From assembly GCA_964019165.1 (NCBI GenBank), contig OZ025273.1:12103279-12167278 (forward strand): 64,000 bases of DNA, in the 5' to 3' direction. This DNA comes from Mastigias papua. Taxonomy: Eukaryota; Cnidaria; Scyphozoa; Rhizostomeae; Mastigiidae. Below, in pieces: positions 1 through 11,927 of the stretch. Every line of letters starts with the position of its first letter. The stretch's first letter is position 1. The notes beneath the pieces were generated by a model, which worked only from the letters and a program-made list of their open reading frames with translations, was not told the origin of the DNA and searched no databases. The position numbers were made by a program, and so were the translations under genes.

Positions 1-1432
1 CACTGTAAAACAACTTGATAGTATATATAAACTTTCTGGTTTCATTCAGATAATCAATGATGCAACACGAGTAACATGAATTGATCACATCGCTACTAAT
101 AACTGTAGTAACATTAGCAGAAAATTAAGAGGTGGGTTTAAGAAAGAACATAAATACATAATGAGCAGAAATTTGAGCATATTTAATCAGACTGATTTTG
201 TGTCGCATGCTATCAATGCTCGTTGGAAAACAATCGTAAGATCATATGAAACAGTTGAAGAAGTAGTTTATCACTTTACTGAAACTTTGAACCTTGTTGT
301 TGAGAAACATGCCCCACTGCAACAACGAAGAGTATCACAAAAATATTGCCCTTGGTTAACACCTGATCTCTACAAGCTAAGGAAATCTAGAGATACACAT
401 AAAAGATCAGCAATTAAGATTAAGTCCAAGATTCTAATGGAATCATATAGACATTTTCGTAGCAAAGTTAACTTGTTAAATGGAACGCTTAGGAAAAAAT
501 ACTATTCTAATAAAATTCAAGAAAATGCTGGCAATCTAAGAGAAACCAGGAAAATAGCTAATCAAATCTAAAATAAGTCATCAAAAACTACAAAAATTAA
601 TTCCATTAGACTCGGCTACAAATTGATAAGAAAATGATCCGAAACATTATGAATGAGTACTTCTGCAACATGGGGAATAACTTAAAGTAAAAACTTCCTT
701 ATGAAAAGAATCCTCTAATGGAAGCAGCATATAATATTAATACTAGATCTGAAACTTTCACTTTCTCTGAATTTACTGAGGAGGAAATCATGCATGCTAT
801 CCTTAGCTTCAAAATGTCTTTCGGATCAGGAATAGAGACTATCTTCAGTTTCCTCATAAAACTGCAGCTCCTTTCATTGCTAGGCATTTAGCGTATATTT
901 TCAGTCATTCGTTATTTAAGGGCCAATGTCCTAATAACTCGAAAATAGTCAGGGTAGCACGAATTTACAAGGAAGGTTCATCAGGCTAAAGATCAATTTA
1001 TAGGCCTATCTTTGTTTTGCCGGTCCTCTCACGTCTATTTGAAAAGCTAGTATACAATCAGTTATATAAATAGTTTCATAGACACACGTTTCTGTACAAG
1101 CATCAGTTTGGCTTCAGATCTATTCACTCTGATGTTGCAAGCTTATTGTCAAACACAAATGAATAGTATCTCAACCTAGATGATAGACAACATACAGGAA
1201 TTGTTTTGTTGACTTGAAGAAGGAATTAGATGTGGTGGACCACGATATTCTAGTTAAAAACTCAATCTTTATGGGGTTCGAAAAGCGGGGTTGAAATGGT
1301 TCCACTCGTATTTAAACGATAGGGAACAATTATACAAAGTTAATGGTATGTCATCTAATATACAGTATATTACATGCAGTGTAGCACCGGGGCCTTGCCT
1401 AGGACCTCTGTTCTCCCTGTTGTCTATTAATG
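1..1432 (+). pseudogene. decayed APE-type LINE, 5' part (endonuclease end, linker, reverse transcriptase start)
   Basis: Remnant of a non-LTR retrotransposon of the CR1/L2/jockey sort; the 5' part lies off the window. Positions 1-160 read as the end of an AP endonuclease. The 136-codon open frame at 161-571 is the endonuclease-RT linker, with the family motifs KHAPL and KYCPWLTPDL followed by a basic stretch. From about 780 to 1424 the RT fingers and palm can be followed through stops and frameshifts: IYRPI-like, then FGFRS, then KWFHSYLNDR. The coding sequence is then cut by a hAT-like element at 1433 and resumes at 2422. Many stops show it is long dead. The class assignment is firm; the exact clade is not. 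Confidence 0.8.
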
Positions 1433-2290
1433 CAGGGCAGATCCAGGACAAATCCTCACATTCACACAATTTGCAACTTAGGTGCCACACCCAAATAACC
1501 AGACCCATATGTCACACTTACAAACCACACCCGCAGAGTCCCTATTCCAACCCCAATACTGCTACCTAATGCAATCCTATGTAAAGCAGAGGGAACCCGT
1601 AATATCTACGTAAGGAATGCAATGATTTTTCATTTTCAGTCAACAGCAAGGAGTAAGAACTATTGAAATAATCTCTGCCCAATGCCTTAGAGCACTATTT
1701 TCGTATTTATCACTTTCCTATGCCAAAAAATAATAATTCCTTTCCAGGAAACATCACCCGATAATGACACCTTCCCCATAAGATAAATTGAGTATACATT
1801 GAGGTCTAGGTAGCTCTCTGATAAATATTTGTGAGTAAATCGAATTGTCAGCTGGTGAGGATTGCAGATAAATAAATCAGACAGCGAGTAGACCCACTAC
1901 GGTCCAGGCCTTGGGCATTCGTTCAACATTTAGAAATCCTATTATTACCTAACTTTCACTGAGTGCACAGATAAGTAGATGCTAATTTTATTTGAAAGTC
2001 GCAAACAATAATTGGCTTTGTGTAATTTATCATGTTGGGGGTCACCCAAATCAAAACATACTTGAGAGGAGCCCAAAAACAACGTACGATAACAAGTATT
2101 ACCAAAGATAAACAACAAATAATGTTACCACGGTTACTACATGGGGTTATTGATAGATACTGAGGTTTTGATATGATGATTGTCAAATAAGAATGAAACG
2201 TAGTTTTTATACACAGAGATCTTTGACAGCTAATGTGCAATTAGAAAACCTGACCTGCCCAGTGCGGGTATTGCGAATGCCTGGATCCGC

Positions 2291-2389
<99 letters not shown>

Positions 2390-2421
2390 AAACATGTTAC
2401 TAATGCCTTCATCCGCCTCTG
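1433..2421. mobile_element. non-autonomous hAT-like DNA transposon inside the LINE
   Basis: The LINE reading frame breaks exactly here. The insert is flanked by a perfect 8-bp direct repeat TATTAATG (1425-1432 and 2422-2429), the target duplication length of hAT elements. The left end reads CAGGGCAGATCCAGG. The right end, reverse complemented, reads CAGAGGCGGATGAAGG, a short imperfect inverted repeat of hAT type. There is no transposase-like frame, so it would have been mobilised in trans. A second, better copy of the right terminus lies inside at 2278-2295, separated from the outer end by a (TA)n array. Confidence 0.75.
2296..2386. repeat. (TA)n microsatellite
   Basis: About 91 bp of uninterrupted alternating AT, lying between two copies of the hAT right terminus. 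Predicted Tyr-Ile repeat proteins across it are artefacts of the repeat. Confidence 0.98.
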
Positions 2422-3470
2422 TATTAATGACATGCCGCTTTCACTTCATGACTCAAAGGTGATCATGTATGCAAACGAGACTAGCTTAGCATACTGCATG
2501 GAAACAAGCTACCCTTAAATGTGGCCAAAAATTACATTCATGATAATAGACACAAAACAGGAAACTGCATCAAAGCAACAGTGGAGAGCTTATACAGGCA
2601 CATTTCAGATTATCAGGAGAAGCAATAGAGCAGAAAATATTTTTAAAGTACCAAGGAGTTACTTTGGATAATCAAATGACATGGAAAGACCATATCAGCC
2701 TTGTTTCTTTGAAGGTATATAGGGCTATTGGGATGATACAGTATGCCAAAAAAGTATTACTAACCAAATTTATTGAAAATTTTATATTTGAGGCTAGTTG
2801 AACCTCATTTTACATATTGCTGCTCTCTCTGGTTGCCTGTGGAGTAACCTGCCGCAAAAACCTAGATAAACTGCAAAAATAGACCCATTCGCATTATTAT
2901 ACATAGTGGGTATGATGTGTGAGTTGCGTCCCTTCTAAGACATCTACAATTGCCTAGTATTTCTGATAGGATCATGCAAGAATCCACAAGCATGGTGTAT
3001 AAGGATTGCAGCATTGATTTAGAATTCTTAAGTGTAGCAGCAAGTCAGGCAGCCATCATGAATCACGCTAAGCAACCATGAGGATAGCGCTACCGATTCC
3101 TTGCCCAGGAAACAGACAATATCATGTATTGTGTTCCATGCTCTGCTGGAGGCTTGTAATGCTATGTTCTCTACATAAGTGGTTGTTGGTGTATTAATCA
3201 CATGTACATAAACTGATAAATCCTTGAATAGAGTTACTAAAGTTCAGCGAATTGGAGTACATTGGCGATTGATCAGAGGCGTATTTACCTATCCTTCTAT
3301 CCTTCTTTGAATATTGGAGCAATCTATAAATAACATTGGGACGCATCTAATTGCAATCTTTAAACTGTGATTTGATGAAATGTTTGTTGGGTCACTGGAG
3401 GAATGGAAAATGAATACAAAAGGCTATTTAGTACCGCAAACTGGGCCCAAACGCCTACGGCAGTACAGGA
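2422..3470 (+). pseudogene. decayed LINE, 3' part (RT catalytic motif to C-terminus)
   Basis: Continuation of the LINE left of 1432. Directly after the hAT target duplication the frame gives INDMPLSLHDSK and then the RT catalytic box, here degraded to YANET where Y(A/V)DD is expected, so both catalytic aspartates are lost. Downstream, past stops and frameshifts, are typical LINE C-terminal pieces: HF-YCCSLW near 2810, an arginine/isoleucine-rich stretch near 2890, and a last recognisable piece near 3370-3420. The 3' end is not sharply defined. Confidence 0.7.
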
Positions 3471-6400
3471 CTAAGCACCAGTGGCATTATACAATAGCTA
3501 GAAAATGCCAAACACAACGCCAAGACATGCGATAAAGTGACTTACCTACAGCACAGCGTTAACCATCATTTAACAGTTAAAGGCTCTTTATGGTGGTTTC
3601 TTCTATATCAAACTTTTCACGATCCACCAAGTCAGTAATGCCGGCGTACATAACTCCGGCTACACGATAAATTCTGGTGACAGTTGTTCTGCAGTTTCAT
3701 CTGTGTTAGTTTTATTTGACGCAGTTCTTCATTTACTGCCGACAGGTGACCCCTTTTCATTCGAGTTTATTATAGTTTGTATATTTTGTGCATATGGGTC
3801 TTTTACATATTTTTCCTGGTTTGTTCTGTCTTCATTCTGAGTGCTACAAGCTTTTTTGTGTTTTAATGGACTGTTGCAATCTTCTAGATGTAGAACCAAT
3901 TACATATCACAACAACCTCAAGACGAGTAGGAAGGCTATGACAGGATACCCTCCCAACAACAGGCAAATTATATGAATTTTTGTTCAGTATTTGGTAGTT
4001 CTGCAATCGATTCAAAATGAGTTTGACGTAGATGAGTCTAATGCACAGTGCTTGACAATAAGAACTGTTCATTTATTCCTACAATTGATTCAATGCATGC
4101 TGACGTTTTTGAACGAAAAATAAGGTGACTCAGCAATTCACATAGCCGCGGGTTGTGTACATAGCACCAAGAACAAATAAACAAGGAATTAGGCTTATGA
4201 TAGAAGGTTCACTTACTTAACTGAACCTACTGAGCTAGAATGGATGATCCCGTACATTGTCAACGTGTAGTTGTGTTTGATGCTAAAACCATTCAAGAAG
4301 CCTTGGCGAAATGGACTATTTCTCAACTAGGTCCCCGATGGCTATTGATTCTCACAACGGTAAACCTGGAACTTGACCAACTGCTAGGTAAGTGGGTGGC
4401 AAACCAATACAACAATGTAGGTCAATGTAAAAGGTAGTACTGCGATTTCACTCTTCAGAGTCGCGAATAGCTCTACAAGCCTTGATAATTCCAGGCAGAT
4501 ATGATGAAAGCTATTGTTAAATATGAGCAATATGTATGTTCGTCTCGTATATAAGGAGAATTCCTTCATGAGTACTAGTACGAAATGTCTATGATTAGGC
4601 CAGAAGCACAGAGTTAGCAATAAGTCTCGACATGTTTTTCTCCAAGTAACTACATTATGAATCGAACAAACGTCTTTGAACAAAAGAATAACAGAACAAC
4701 TTTCTCTAATTTGCACCTGAAAAGAAGATTGAAGTAAAGTAGTAACTGCACGTGTGACTACTGTAACTACACGTGCTATATGAGAAGAAGCGAAGGAGAA
4801 TGGCACTAGTGTTCTAAATATACAATTATTATTCTGTATATTCATGGTGCAGCAGCCTTCTACGTTAACAATTGTTACCGCCGGTAACTATCCGTTGATA
4901 CAAGTTACACTAAGTGTTGATATTTTCAAGTACAGAGTGGTTACTTGGTATTCAAGCCAAATGCTAAGTTTTATAGCAACTGCAGTGTGCAATAGAAAAA
5001 TTGGTACAATATTTTAACACATGATGTCAGTTCAACTTTGCAAATATGAATGTTGTTATTAAATACAAGTGGCTAATCTCTAATTGAGGCATGGATGTCC
5101 CAATATCATCCATTTACATGCAAAATGCAAGCAACCCTCAAAATTTCATAATTGTATCAAGTATTATCCTTTGACAGTATCACTTGCCCAGTCTCTATCC
5201 ATTAATGAAACTTCCTTCTTTTGCGTATAAGTCACAGCAGACGCATAAAAAGTGACTTTGGCATGCCTGCCCATTAAACTTACGACTGAATACCGTGGAG
5301 AAAGGGGCCTACAGGTTCTTCCATTCAAACTAAATTATGGGTGACCGCCGTTTCTTTTCTTTACTGGAGCAAGATTCTCTGCTCATGTAGCACCGTCATG
5401 ATGCACGCTAAGACTGACTTCCAGGCGTGGTATTCAGCATCATAGCATACAAAAATGTCAGTCCAGCAACATTTATACATGACCTAAAATTATCAACACA
5501 TTTCTAAAAACTCTAAAATATCAGCATTCTGTTCTACAAAGAACCAACATCCAACAAATAATTGTGAAGATCAGATGGCTGTGTTTCGAAAGTATGCAAA
5601 GTGTCACATGTTAAAAATTCAATATTCAGTAGAATCAAACTTCAGTTTTAAAGAATCTCATAACCCAGAAACATTGAAAGGGAACAGAGTTCGATTCAAA
5701 AGTATCGAATTGACATCTCTGTATGCTATGATGGTGAGTGCCACCCTTGGGGACTGAAAAAGATAGACCTCATGGAGTTGGACTTTTCTTCTTCTCTTCG
5801 AAATCCTTGTGAATTTTTACATATTTTACAGTACTCTGTTTTTCTGCAATTGATCGTGTTTTGTCTTTGATGAGAACTTTCGCCTTTTCCTTACCTTTTC
5901 CAAACTAACGCGAAGAGTACCCGCCAATATCACAAACACAAGCATCATAATATTCCTCTAAAGGCTGTCAGTTATAGTCGAATTTCATTCCTAATCTATA
6001 ATTTTAAATTCCTCAAACTCAGTTTATTTCTATATCATAGAGCAACAGTCAGTTATGGTTGTAGTTCGATTGCTGCCATTGAGCACCAGTCTTCTACGAT
6101 TCTGGTTGACAAGTTTGAACTGACTATTGCTCTCACCATATTTTGTGTTGCGCTCAAGAGAAACTGTACGGATTTTGGACGATTCCTCGTAATGAAAGAA
6201 AATAATTGCTAGTGAGCTTGGGAGGTCGCAGTTGAGAGATTGCTTGCTTCTGCAGTATATGAAACAGCAAGATAAATAGAATCTTCATGAGGAATATTAG
6301 TAAAGAGACTTACCGTGTCAAAAGAGACCATGAATTTATTAGAAACACCAACACTGGTAAGTTCTTGGCCAAATTTGAATGGATAAGAGATAATAAATGT

Positions 6401-6970
6401 ATAAGAGAAATAAGATTAAGGAAGCTTGTAAAGATATCTAGCTAATTAATACTTGCAGGTATTAACGGAGGATACAATAAGCTCCCTAAGTGGGATGGAT
6501 TGGACTGTAATGTACTTTCATCTTTCTTATCAATCCAATGGCTTGCCATAGCCTGCGTTAAAATGGATTCAAAGCAAGGCAAGAAATCTATTTTGCTACA
6601 AGGAGGAAGAACAAAGGGTCATAATTCAAGCAAGAGTTCTTCACTTTCATTCTGTATTAATTTGTGTGAAGAAATGTTTACGACAATGTTTTTATATAGA
6701 AACGGCGGTACTCAATCCTTGGGTAACGTTTTGAGTTATTCCTTGGGTAGTGTTCTTCGATGACTCTGGATAGTTCTTTGAACCTCTAGATCCTTAAACG
6801 CTTCGTATGATCTACTGAATGAATAACCCAAAGAGATAACCTTTTATGTCCTACTAAAGATGCTCTTAGCGCAAAGGATACTGTACAAACTGTGCTACTA
6901 TATAGACAGTAGTGTGGACGAAACTTCCTGAACGCAAGCTCAAAAACATGATTAAATCTCGTTATATAGG
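3471..6970. other. no gene recognised
   Basis: AT-rich sequence with only short open frames (longest 153 codons on the reverse strand at 4384-4845, with no recognisable motif). A 15-bp imperfect inverted repeat (6042-6056 against 6117-6131) is the only structure noted. Nothing here supports a coding call. Confidence 0.5.
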
Positions 6971-7181
6971 TACCGCAAAAGCTCTATCAAGCACCGGGAG
7001 GAGCTCGTTATTTTTTGAAGTCCCAGAGGAGGGCTTAATAGAGATGGGGGCTTATTAGAGAGGGGGTACTTACTATCACAAGGTAAAATATATGTATTTA
7101 TACAAATGTTCATATGCATTGCTTCAGCATTACTTACAAAGCAAAACCTTTGCTTGTAGCGACAGAGACTTATAGAATATT

Positions 7182-8830
7182 AGTCAATGATAATGTCCTC
7201 ATCCTCATCAGAATTGTCTGAGTCAATAGTCAATCCTGGGACATCTTCTAGAGACACTTCATCTTCTGGCATTCCTTCGAAAGGATCAATGTCAGTACCT
7301 TAAATACTTTTCAGGTGCTCAAGCAACTCTTTGTTACATAGTATTTTCACTATGTTCCTTGTTGTCCATCGGCCCGTGCCGTGCTTTCTATTCTAAGTGC
7401 ATTTGTTCATGGCTATGTTACCATGCCATTGTCTCATAGTTCAGTTCCAAGTTGTCATCATTTTGTAGGCTTTGCGTAATTTATCTTACCAATCTGTCCT
7501 ACATATATTCCTCATGCAGTTTGCTGTCAAGTCAGTAGTCATCATTAGAAGTCGCGATGTGTAGTCGATAGTTGTGAAAGGATAAGAAGTCATTTCGATA
7601 CGCAGGTATATAGAAGTCGTTTAAAGCAGTCGTTTGAAGAAGTCGTTTTAAGTAAGTCGTGTCGTAGGTATTGCCGAGAGTCATTTATGCAAAGCCGATC
7701 GGAACGAAGTTGTTATTTTTGTTGTTTTAAAGTCAGAGGCTGGCAACCGCAAAACACAGTTGTTTCACACTTCATGCGGGTCATACTTAATGCACACGAT
7801 CTCATCATCATCCTCAAACATATTGAGAGAATTACTTCGTGCACACATTTCAAAGCTCTTTCGGATGGGCTCATCTGGCAACATTTCCAATGCATTACGA
7901 GCCCATTCAATCGTTTGCTTCCCGGATGGGTCCCTAGAACAATCACTGGCTTGATGCGACCTTGGTAAATCAATGCTTTCAGTTGTGGTGACATATGGTA
8001 GCGGAATGAGAACCAAGCAATTAGCCTTCGTGCTCCAAAACTAAATGTTCCAAGAACCTCTTTACGATATAGCTTCATTAATGGATCGTTCATTCATCTA
8101 GACCCAGATGAAGATACAATGCACGTTGAGCGAACTTCTCCATAAGCACCCTTGAAACAAAATATGGTTTCTTTTAGCTGCATCAGCAACTGCAGTTAAT
8201 CAGGCAGTTAGTTTTCCTATCTCATTTCTGGTAGTATTCAAGCTTACAGAATGAGAACCTTGTTTTTCAACTGAAGTATTGGACAACAGATCACTCCAGA
8301 AAGCCCTTTCATCTTTAGCAATTATTTTTTTGTGTTCATATTCCATCTTTCACAAAGTCGGTGAACTTTAGGAATATAGGCACAAAGCTTACAGACAAAC
8401 TGATCAGGAGTTTTCTGAGCTTCAGTTGTTCCTCATCTGATGGACAACTCATTCCTGTTAAGAAATTTCTTAACCCAACCATCACTGAACACCAGGGCCT
8501 TGGTTTCTGTATCAACTGATTGGCCTTCCTCGTACAATTTCCTTGCTTTAACCTTTAGTAGCTTGCGAGAAACACGAAAGCCAATTGTACGTCTTTCCGG
8601 GATCCTTTCTAGCAATGTATCCTCTAGTTCTGCCTTCATGATTTTCTTTCCTCTTCAATATAAAGGAAACCTTTTTCCTCCGGCTGTAAACTTTTCGCGA
8701 AGTTCTAGTAATCTCGCTTTTCTAGCTATCCAGTCACGAATTCTCTTTAGTGCCACTTTTTATTTTCCATTTGCTTCCTTATTGTCTAAGCATCGCGTTG
8801 CTTCCAACTTCAAGTCTGCTGAATAACTTC
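7182..8830 (-). pseudogene. pogo/Tigger-like transposase (CENP-B HTH + DDE), broken
   Basis: Read from 8830 downward. First comes an N-terminal DNA-binding region (KRIRDWIARKARLLEL). Next is a CENP-B-type helix-turn-helix (8433-8639, with VSRKLLKVKARKLY and GWVKKFLNR). Then follow the start of the DDE domain (IIAKDERAFWSDLLSNT, near 8330), the second catalytic block (GARRLIAWFSFRYH, near 8020) and the C-terminal block WARNALEMLPDEPIRKSF with an acidic EDDDEI. An acidic tail (7182-7330) ends the protein. Family members usually have WDSF in the second block; here it is WFSF, so a catalytic Asp is gone. Stops near 8432 and 8094, frameshifts and an insertion at about 7380-7760 show it is dead. 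Confidence 0.8.
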
Positions 8831-9070
8831 TTCACATTTCTCCTTTATGACGATTTGTTCCTATCTGTTCTTCGCCATATTACAGAAGGTCAAACTATTA
8901 CATGTAATCTAACGATGCCAAGGTGCTCTCAGATTGAGCATTTGACAGTTCCTGTGTTTCTCAAGACGGGACAGGCATGATATTTTGTATGATAGTAACA
9001 TGCTACCTGTGTGGATATCTCATAGAATGCATCTTGCCATTGTAAATCAGTCTATTAAGTACAGAATTTA

Positions 9071-10705
9071 GGGGCCGGTCATTTACTATCCATTAGTGGG
9101 AGGATGGATTTAGAGTGATTTGGCACACTTTGTCAAAATCTTTGATGCCCCATCTCCAGCACTCAAAAAAATCCAAAACCCATCTAGCAGATTATCACAA
9201 ATTGCATGCCCCTCCCCCAACTTAAACTCCTTGAAACACATAAAGATGAACCATATTATTTTTTCATGTTCAAATGAACATTTCTATATAGGGCATACAA
9301 TACTGACTCCAGGTATATGTAATTTATTCATATTTACATAAGTGCACTAAACATACTAGCTATATTAGACAAGATACTACTGCTTGGCCACAAATTGCAA
9401 AGGACCTGTGGGTACCAAACCCATTGACAGCAAGACTAAACTTACATGCTGTTTTGACAAGTCTCCTGAAAGCAAATTACCACTTCATTCTACCTATCCA
9501 GTTTAATGGTTATGTAATAGCGCAAAGCATAAGACGTTGGAAAGTCGAAAAGACAGAACTTAGACTTGAAAATAATATTGAAAACATACTTGACACAAAT
9601 AGCAAAGATGGCAGTGCTATGATGGTTCAAAAATTTTCAGCAGAGTCATTAGACATTCAGATTGATGACAGATCCAAGACAGGATCTGCAAAATGCATTG
9701 TGGATGGCATGCTCAGTAAAGTGAATATCCTCATAGATGACATACTAAATCTGCGCTCATCATTGTTCAATTATTCAGCAAGCAGAATGAATTAAAACTT
9801 TGGAAGCACAGCGAGTTGAAATATTATGATGACAAAATAACTCAGCTAAAAACTCACTTGTTTTCATTGGAAACATACCAGTCAAGCATTATTTCAAATA
9901 TTGATTTACTTAAAAGAAGAGTACCCCTTGCTGCTCATTCTTGAAAAGATATCAATGGAAGCGACAAAGGAAATATGAAAACAAACAAGAGGCAAGCAAA
10001 CGAAACTCAGTGCGATTACCAAAGATCCAAATGAGATCCCCAAGACATTAACCAATGTAAAAATTGAAGATTAGTGTGCATTTAAAAATGGAATTAGATC
10101 ACCACTGAAAATACAGTAGCATAAAAGAAAAGATTGGCTGGTTCCCAGATATCACTTCAAGGCTTCAAAGTCTTTCATTTCCAGTGGCTGTTTTGACACA
10201 GATGCTGTACCAGTTGTTAAAAATATGGTCCGTGCTCTAGCTGTACAACAAACAACTACGCTTGAACCAAGCATACAAAGCTATTGAGAGCAACTGCTAA
10301 TAAGAAGCAGCGTAGCATCATTGAAATTATGACTATAAAAAAGAGAACAACACCTAGTGTCCAGACAGATGCTGTCCAAGCTTTCACCTTAGATGAGACT
10401 AATCCTTCAGATTTAGAATTTCATTCTGGAACCTGTTCTTCTTCAAACTCAGATGAAATTGACATGTAGTAAAAGTCAATAGGAAATAGACACTGGATGT
10501 TGAAATACTAATTTGTGTGTTGTTTGAGAATTTCCTCAGTTTATTTCACTGATGAAATATTGTTGAGAATCTGTCAAAAACATTTCGTGACCCATCTCTT
10601 TCTTAAAGAAAAATTTGGTAGCCCCTCTTCATGCCCAAACTACAATTCATGGCCCATGCCAAATCACCCTACCCCCACCCAAGTAGATATTAAATCACCG
10701 TACTC
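9071..10705 (+). mobile_element. nested inverted-repeat DNA element of unassigned family
   Basis: Starts GGGGCCGGTCATTTACTATC. The reverse complement of its right end is GAGTACGGTGATTTAATATC, 14 of 20 matching without gaps. Similarity resumes further in, with GTGATTTGGCA on both sides about 45 bp from the ends. A TTA triplet flanks each end (9068-9070 and 10706-10708). A 3-bp TTA duplication and G-rich termini suggest PIF/Harbinger, but the open frames inside do not show a Harbinger transposase, so the family is left open. It sits inside the pogo-like transposon. Confidence 0.5.
9394..10469 (+). pseudogene. unrecognised protein remnant inside the nested element
   Basis: Open stretches follow one another on the + strand. 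They are 9394-9500 (Cys/Lys-rich), a 123-codon frame at 9424-9795, then 9795-9950 (a hydrophilic, helix-like region including LFSLETYQSS), 10130-10260 and 10284-10469. The last ends in an acidic Ser-rich tail (SSSNSDEIDM). Frames change several times, so this is probably one decayed gene of the nested element. Its length and position fit a transposase or an accessory protein, but no motif is recognised and no function is proposed. Confidence 0.35.
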
Positions 10706-11391
10706 TTAGCAAGTATCTATACCGTCTTACCGAGTGAAATTGCAGGATACGCTTGCTGTGCTTTTTACAAAGAGATTTTTCAAAACATAGGTGAGACTGC
10801 AAACAATTGAATTTCAGAATTGTCGTAGTTTAGGCTTTAAACATTTTATATGAGGGCATCATACTTACAAGAGAGATTGGAAGCCTGTTGTTGGTGAATC
10901 ACTGTTTTATCATAATCATGATTGAGAAGAGGCAATATTGTACGACAATTCTGCAGCAGGGATATATTTACACGATGATCCAAATTGTCATGGAAAGCTA
11001 GTTGGTCATTCGCTAATCGAATTATCATTTTTGCTTTGTAAATTTCTCGAGCGTGAAGGCGGTCACCAACAGAGCCAAGAATGCGAGAGGATGGGCTGGT
11101 TATTACAGGAACATACACAGCATTGTATCCATTACGAAAGCGGCTAGAGATCTTAGAAAACAACTGGAAAAGACAGCTTTGACTCTAAACTATTTGAAAA
11201 TAGATATTGGACGCATTAGAAGTAAAACATTATACATTATCATTAAATTCAAACAGTTAGCGCATTGTTTCTTCGACATCAGAAGCTACTGTTGGGTTTG
11301 GGGGGGGGCTTGATAGAGCTTAATAAGTTTCAAACTTTTGCTTGAAAGGGGGCATATTAGAGAGTTCAAGCTTAATAGAGCTCTTATGGTA

Positions 11392-11927
11392 GAATGATTA
11401 TTGACAATGTATTGTCAAACCTATAATTCCTTCTCCCCTGGAGTATGGTTCACTGCTAAAATATGTTTTTGTTATAGTGAATAGTACTGATGGTACTGTT
11501 CTATATAGTTACTACTGTGGGCTCTGCTATAAGAAACTTCTAATAGCAAAGGCCAAGATCACATCCAATTTTTCATTCAAGCTGATCATGTTTAGAACAA
11601 TACCTAGTTGGAACAGTGTTCGGTACTTGATGACATAGTCTAGCCTTTAGCATCAGTCTGAAAAGACATTTTAATACTTGCATATATTCTACTAATTACT
11701 AATGCAACTATTACCGCATTCCATCTACGGAACCTATAGACAAGACATTTGCAAGAAAACAATTGCTCTTCCTTATAGGAGAAAGTTTTTTATGTTCATT
11801 TGCTTAGTGTTTCATGATATAGTAAAGGAAATGGAGTAAAGTTGGGGAAACGTTGCTTTAACGACAATTTCTATGTCTTTTAGGAGAGAAATTTTGCCTC
11901 AGTTTTACGCCGGATATTGTGGATGAA
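11392..11927. promoter_or_regulatory. upstream region of the G alpha gene
   Basis: AT-rich sequence between the pogo-like element and the G alpha start. No clear TATA box is called. A pyrimidine-rich stretch ending in CTTTTAG (11876-11882) could be a 3' splice site, leaving a short 5' UTR segment before the ATG at 11928. If so, the coding region is intronless but the transcript may not be. Confidence 0.25.

Larger units (their letters stand above)
6973..11389 (-). mobile_element. pogo/Tigger-like DNA transposon with nested element
   Basis: The two ends form a terminal inverted repeat. The left end from 6971 reads TACCGCAAAAGCTCTATCAA. The right end from 11391, reverse complemented, reads TACCATAAGAGCTCTATTAA. 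About 18 of 22 bases match, and the repeat continues loosely into GGGGGCTTATTAGAG-like blocks. A TA dinucleotide flanks each end, as expected for the Tc1/mariner/pogo superfamily. Inside is a decayed pogo-type transposase on the reverse strand, plus an unrelated inverted-repeat element at 9071-10705. Without that insert the transposon would be about 2.8 kb, normal for the group. A 106-codon reverse frame at 10846-11163 is unrecognised. Confidence 0.65.

Noticed and set aside
10846..11163. A 106-codon reverse frame inside the pogo-like transposon
   Set aside because: No motif recognised; could be chance in an old transposon.
11919..11927. Start of the G alpha gene three codons earlier
   Set aside because: That codon is GTG; the first ATG (11928) gives the MACC palmitoylation-type N-terminus.
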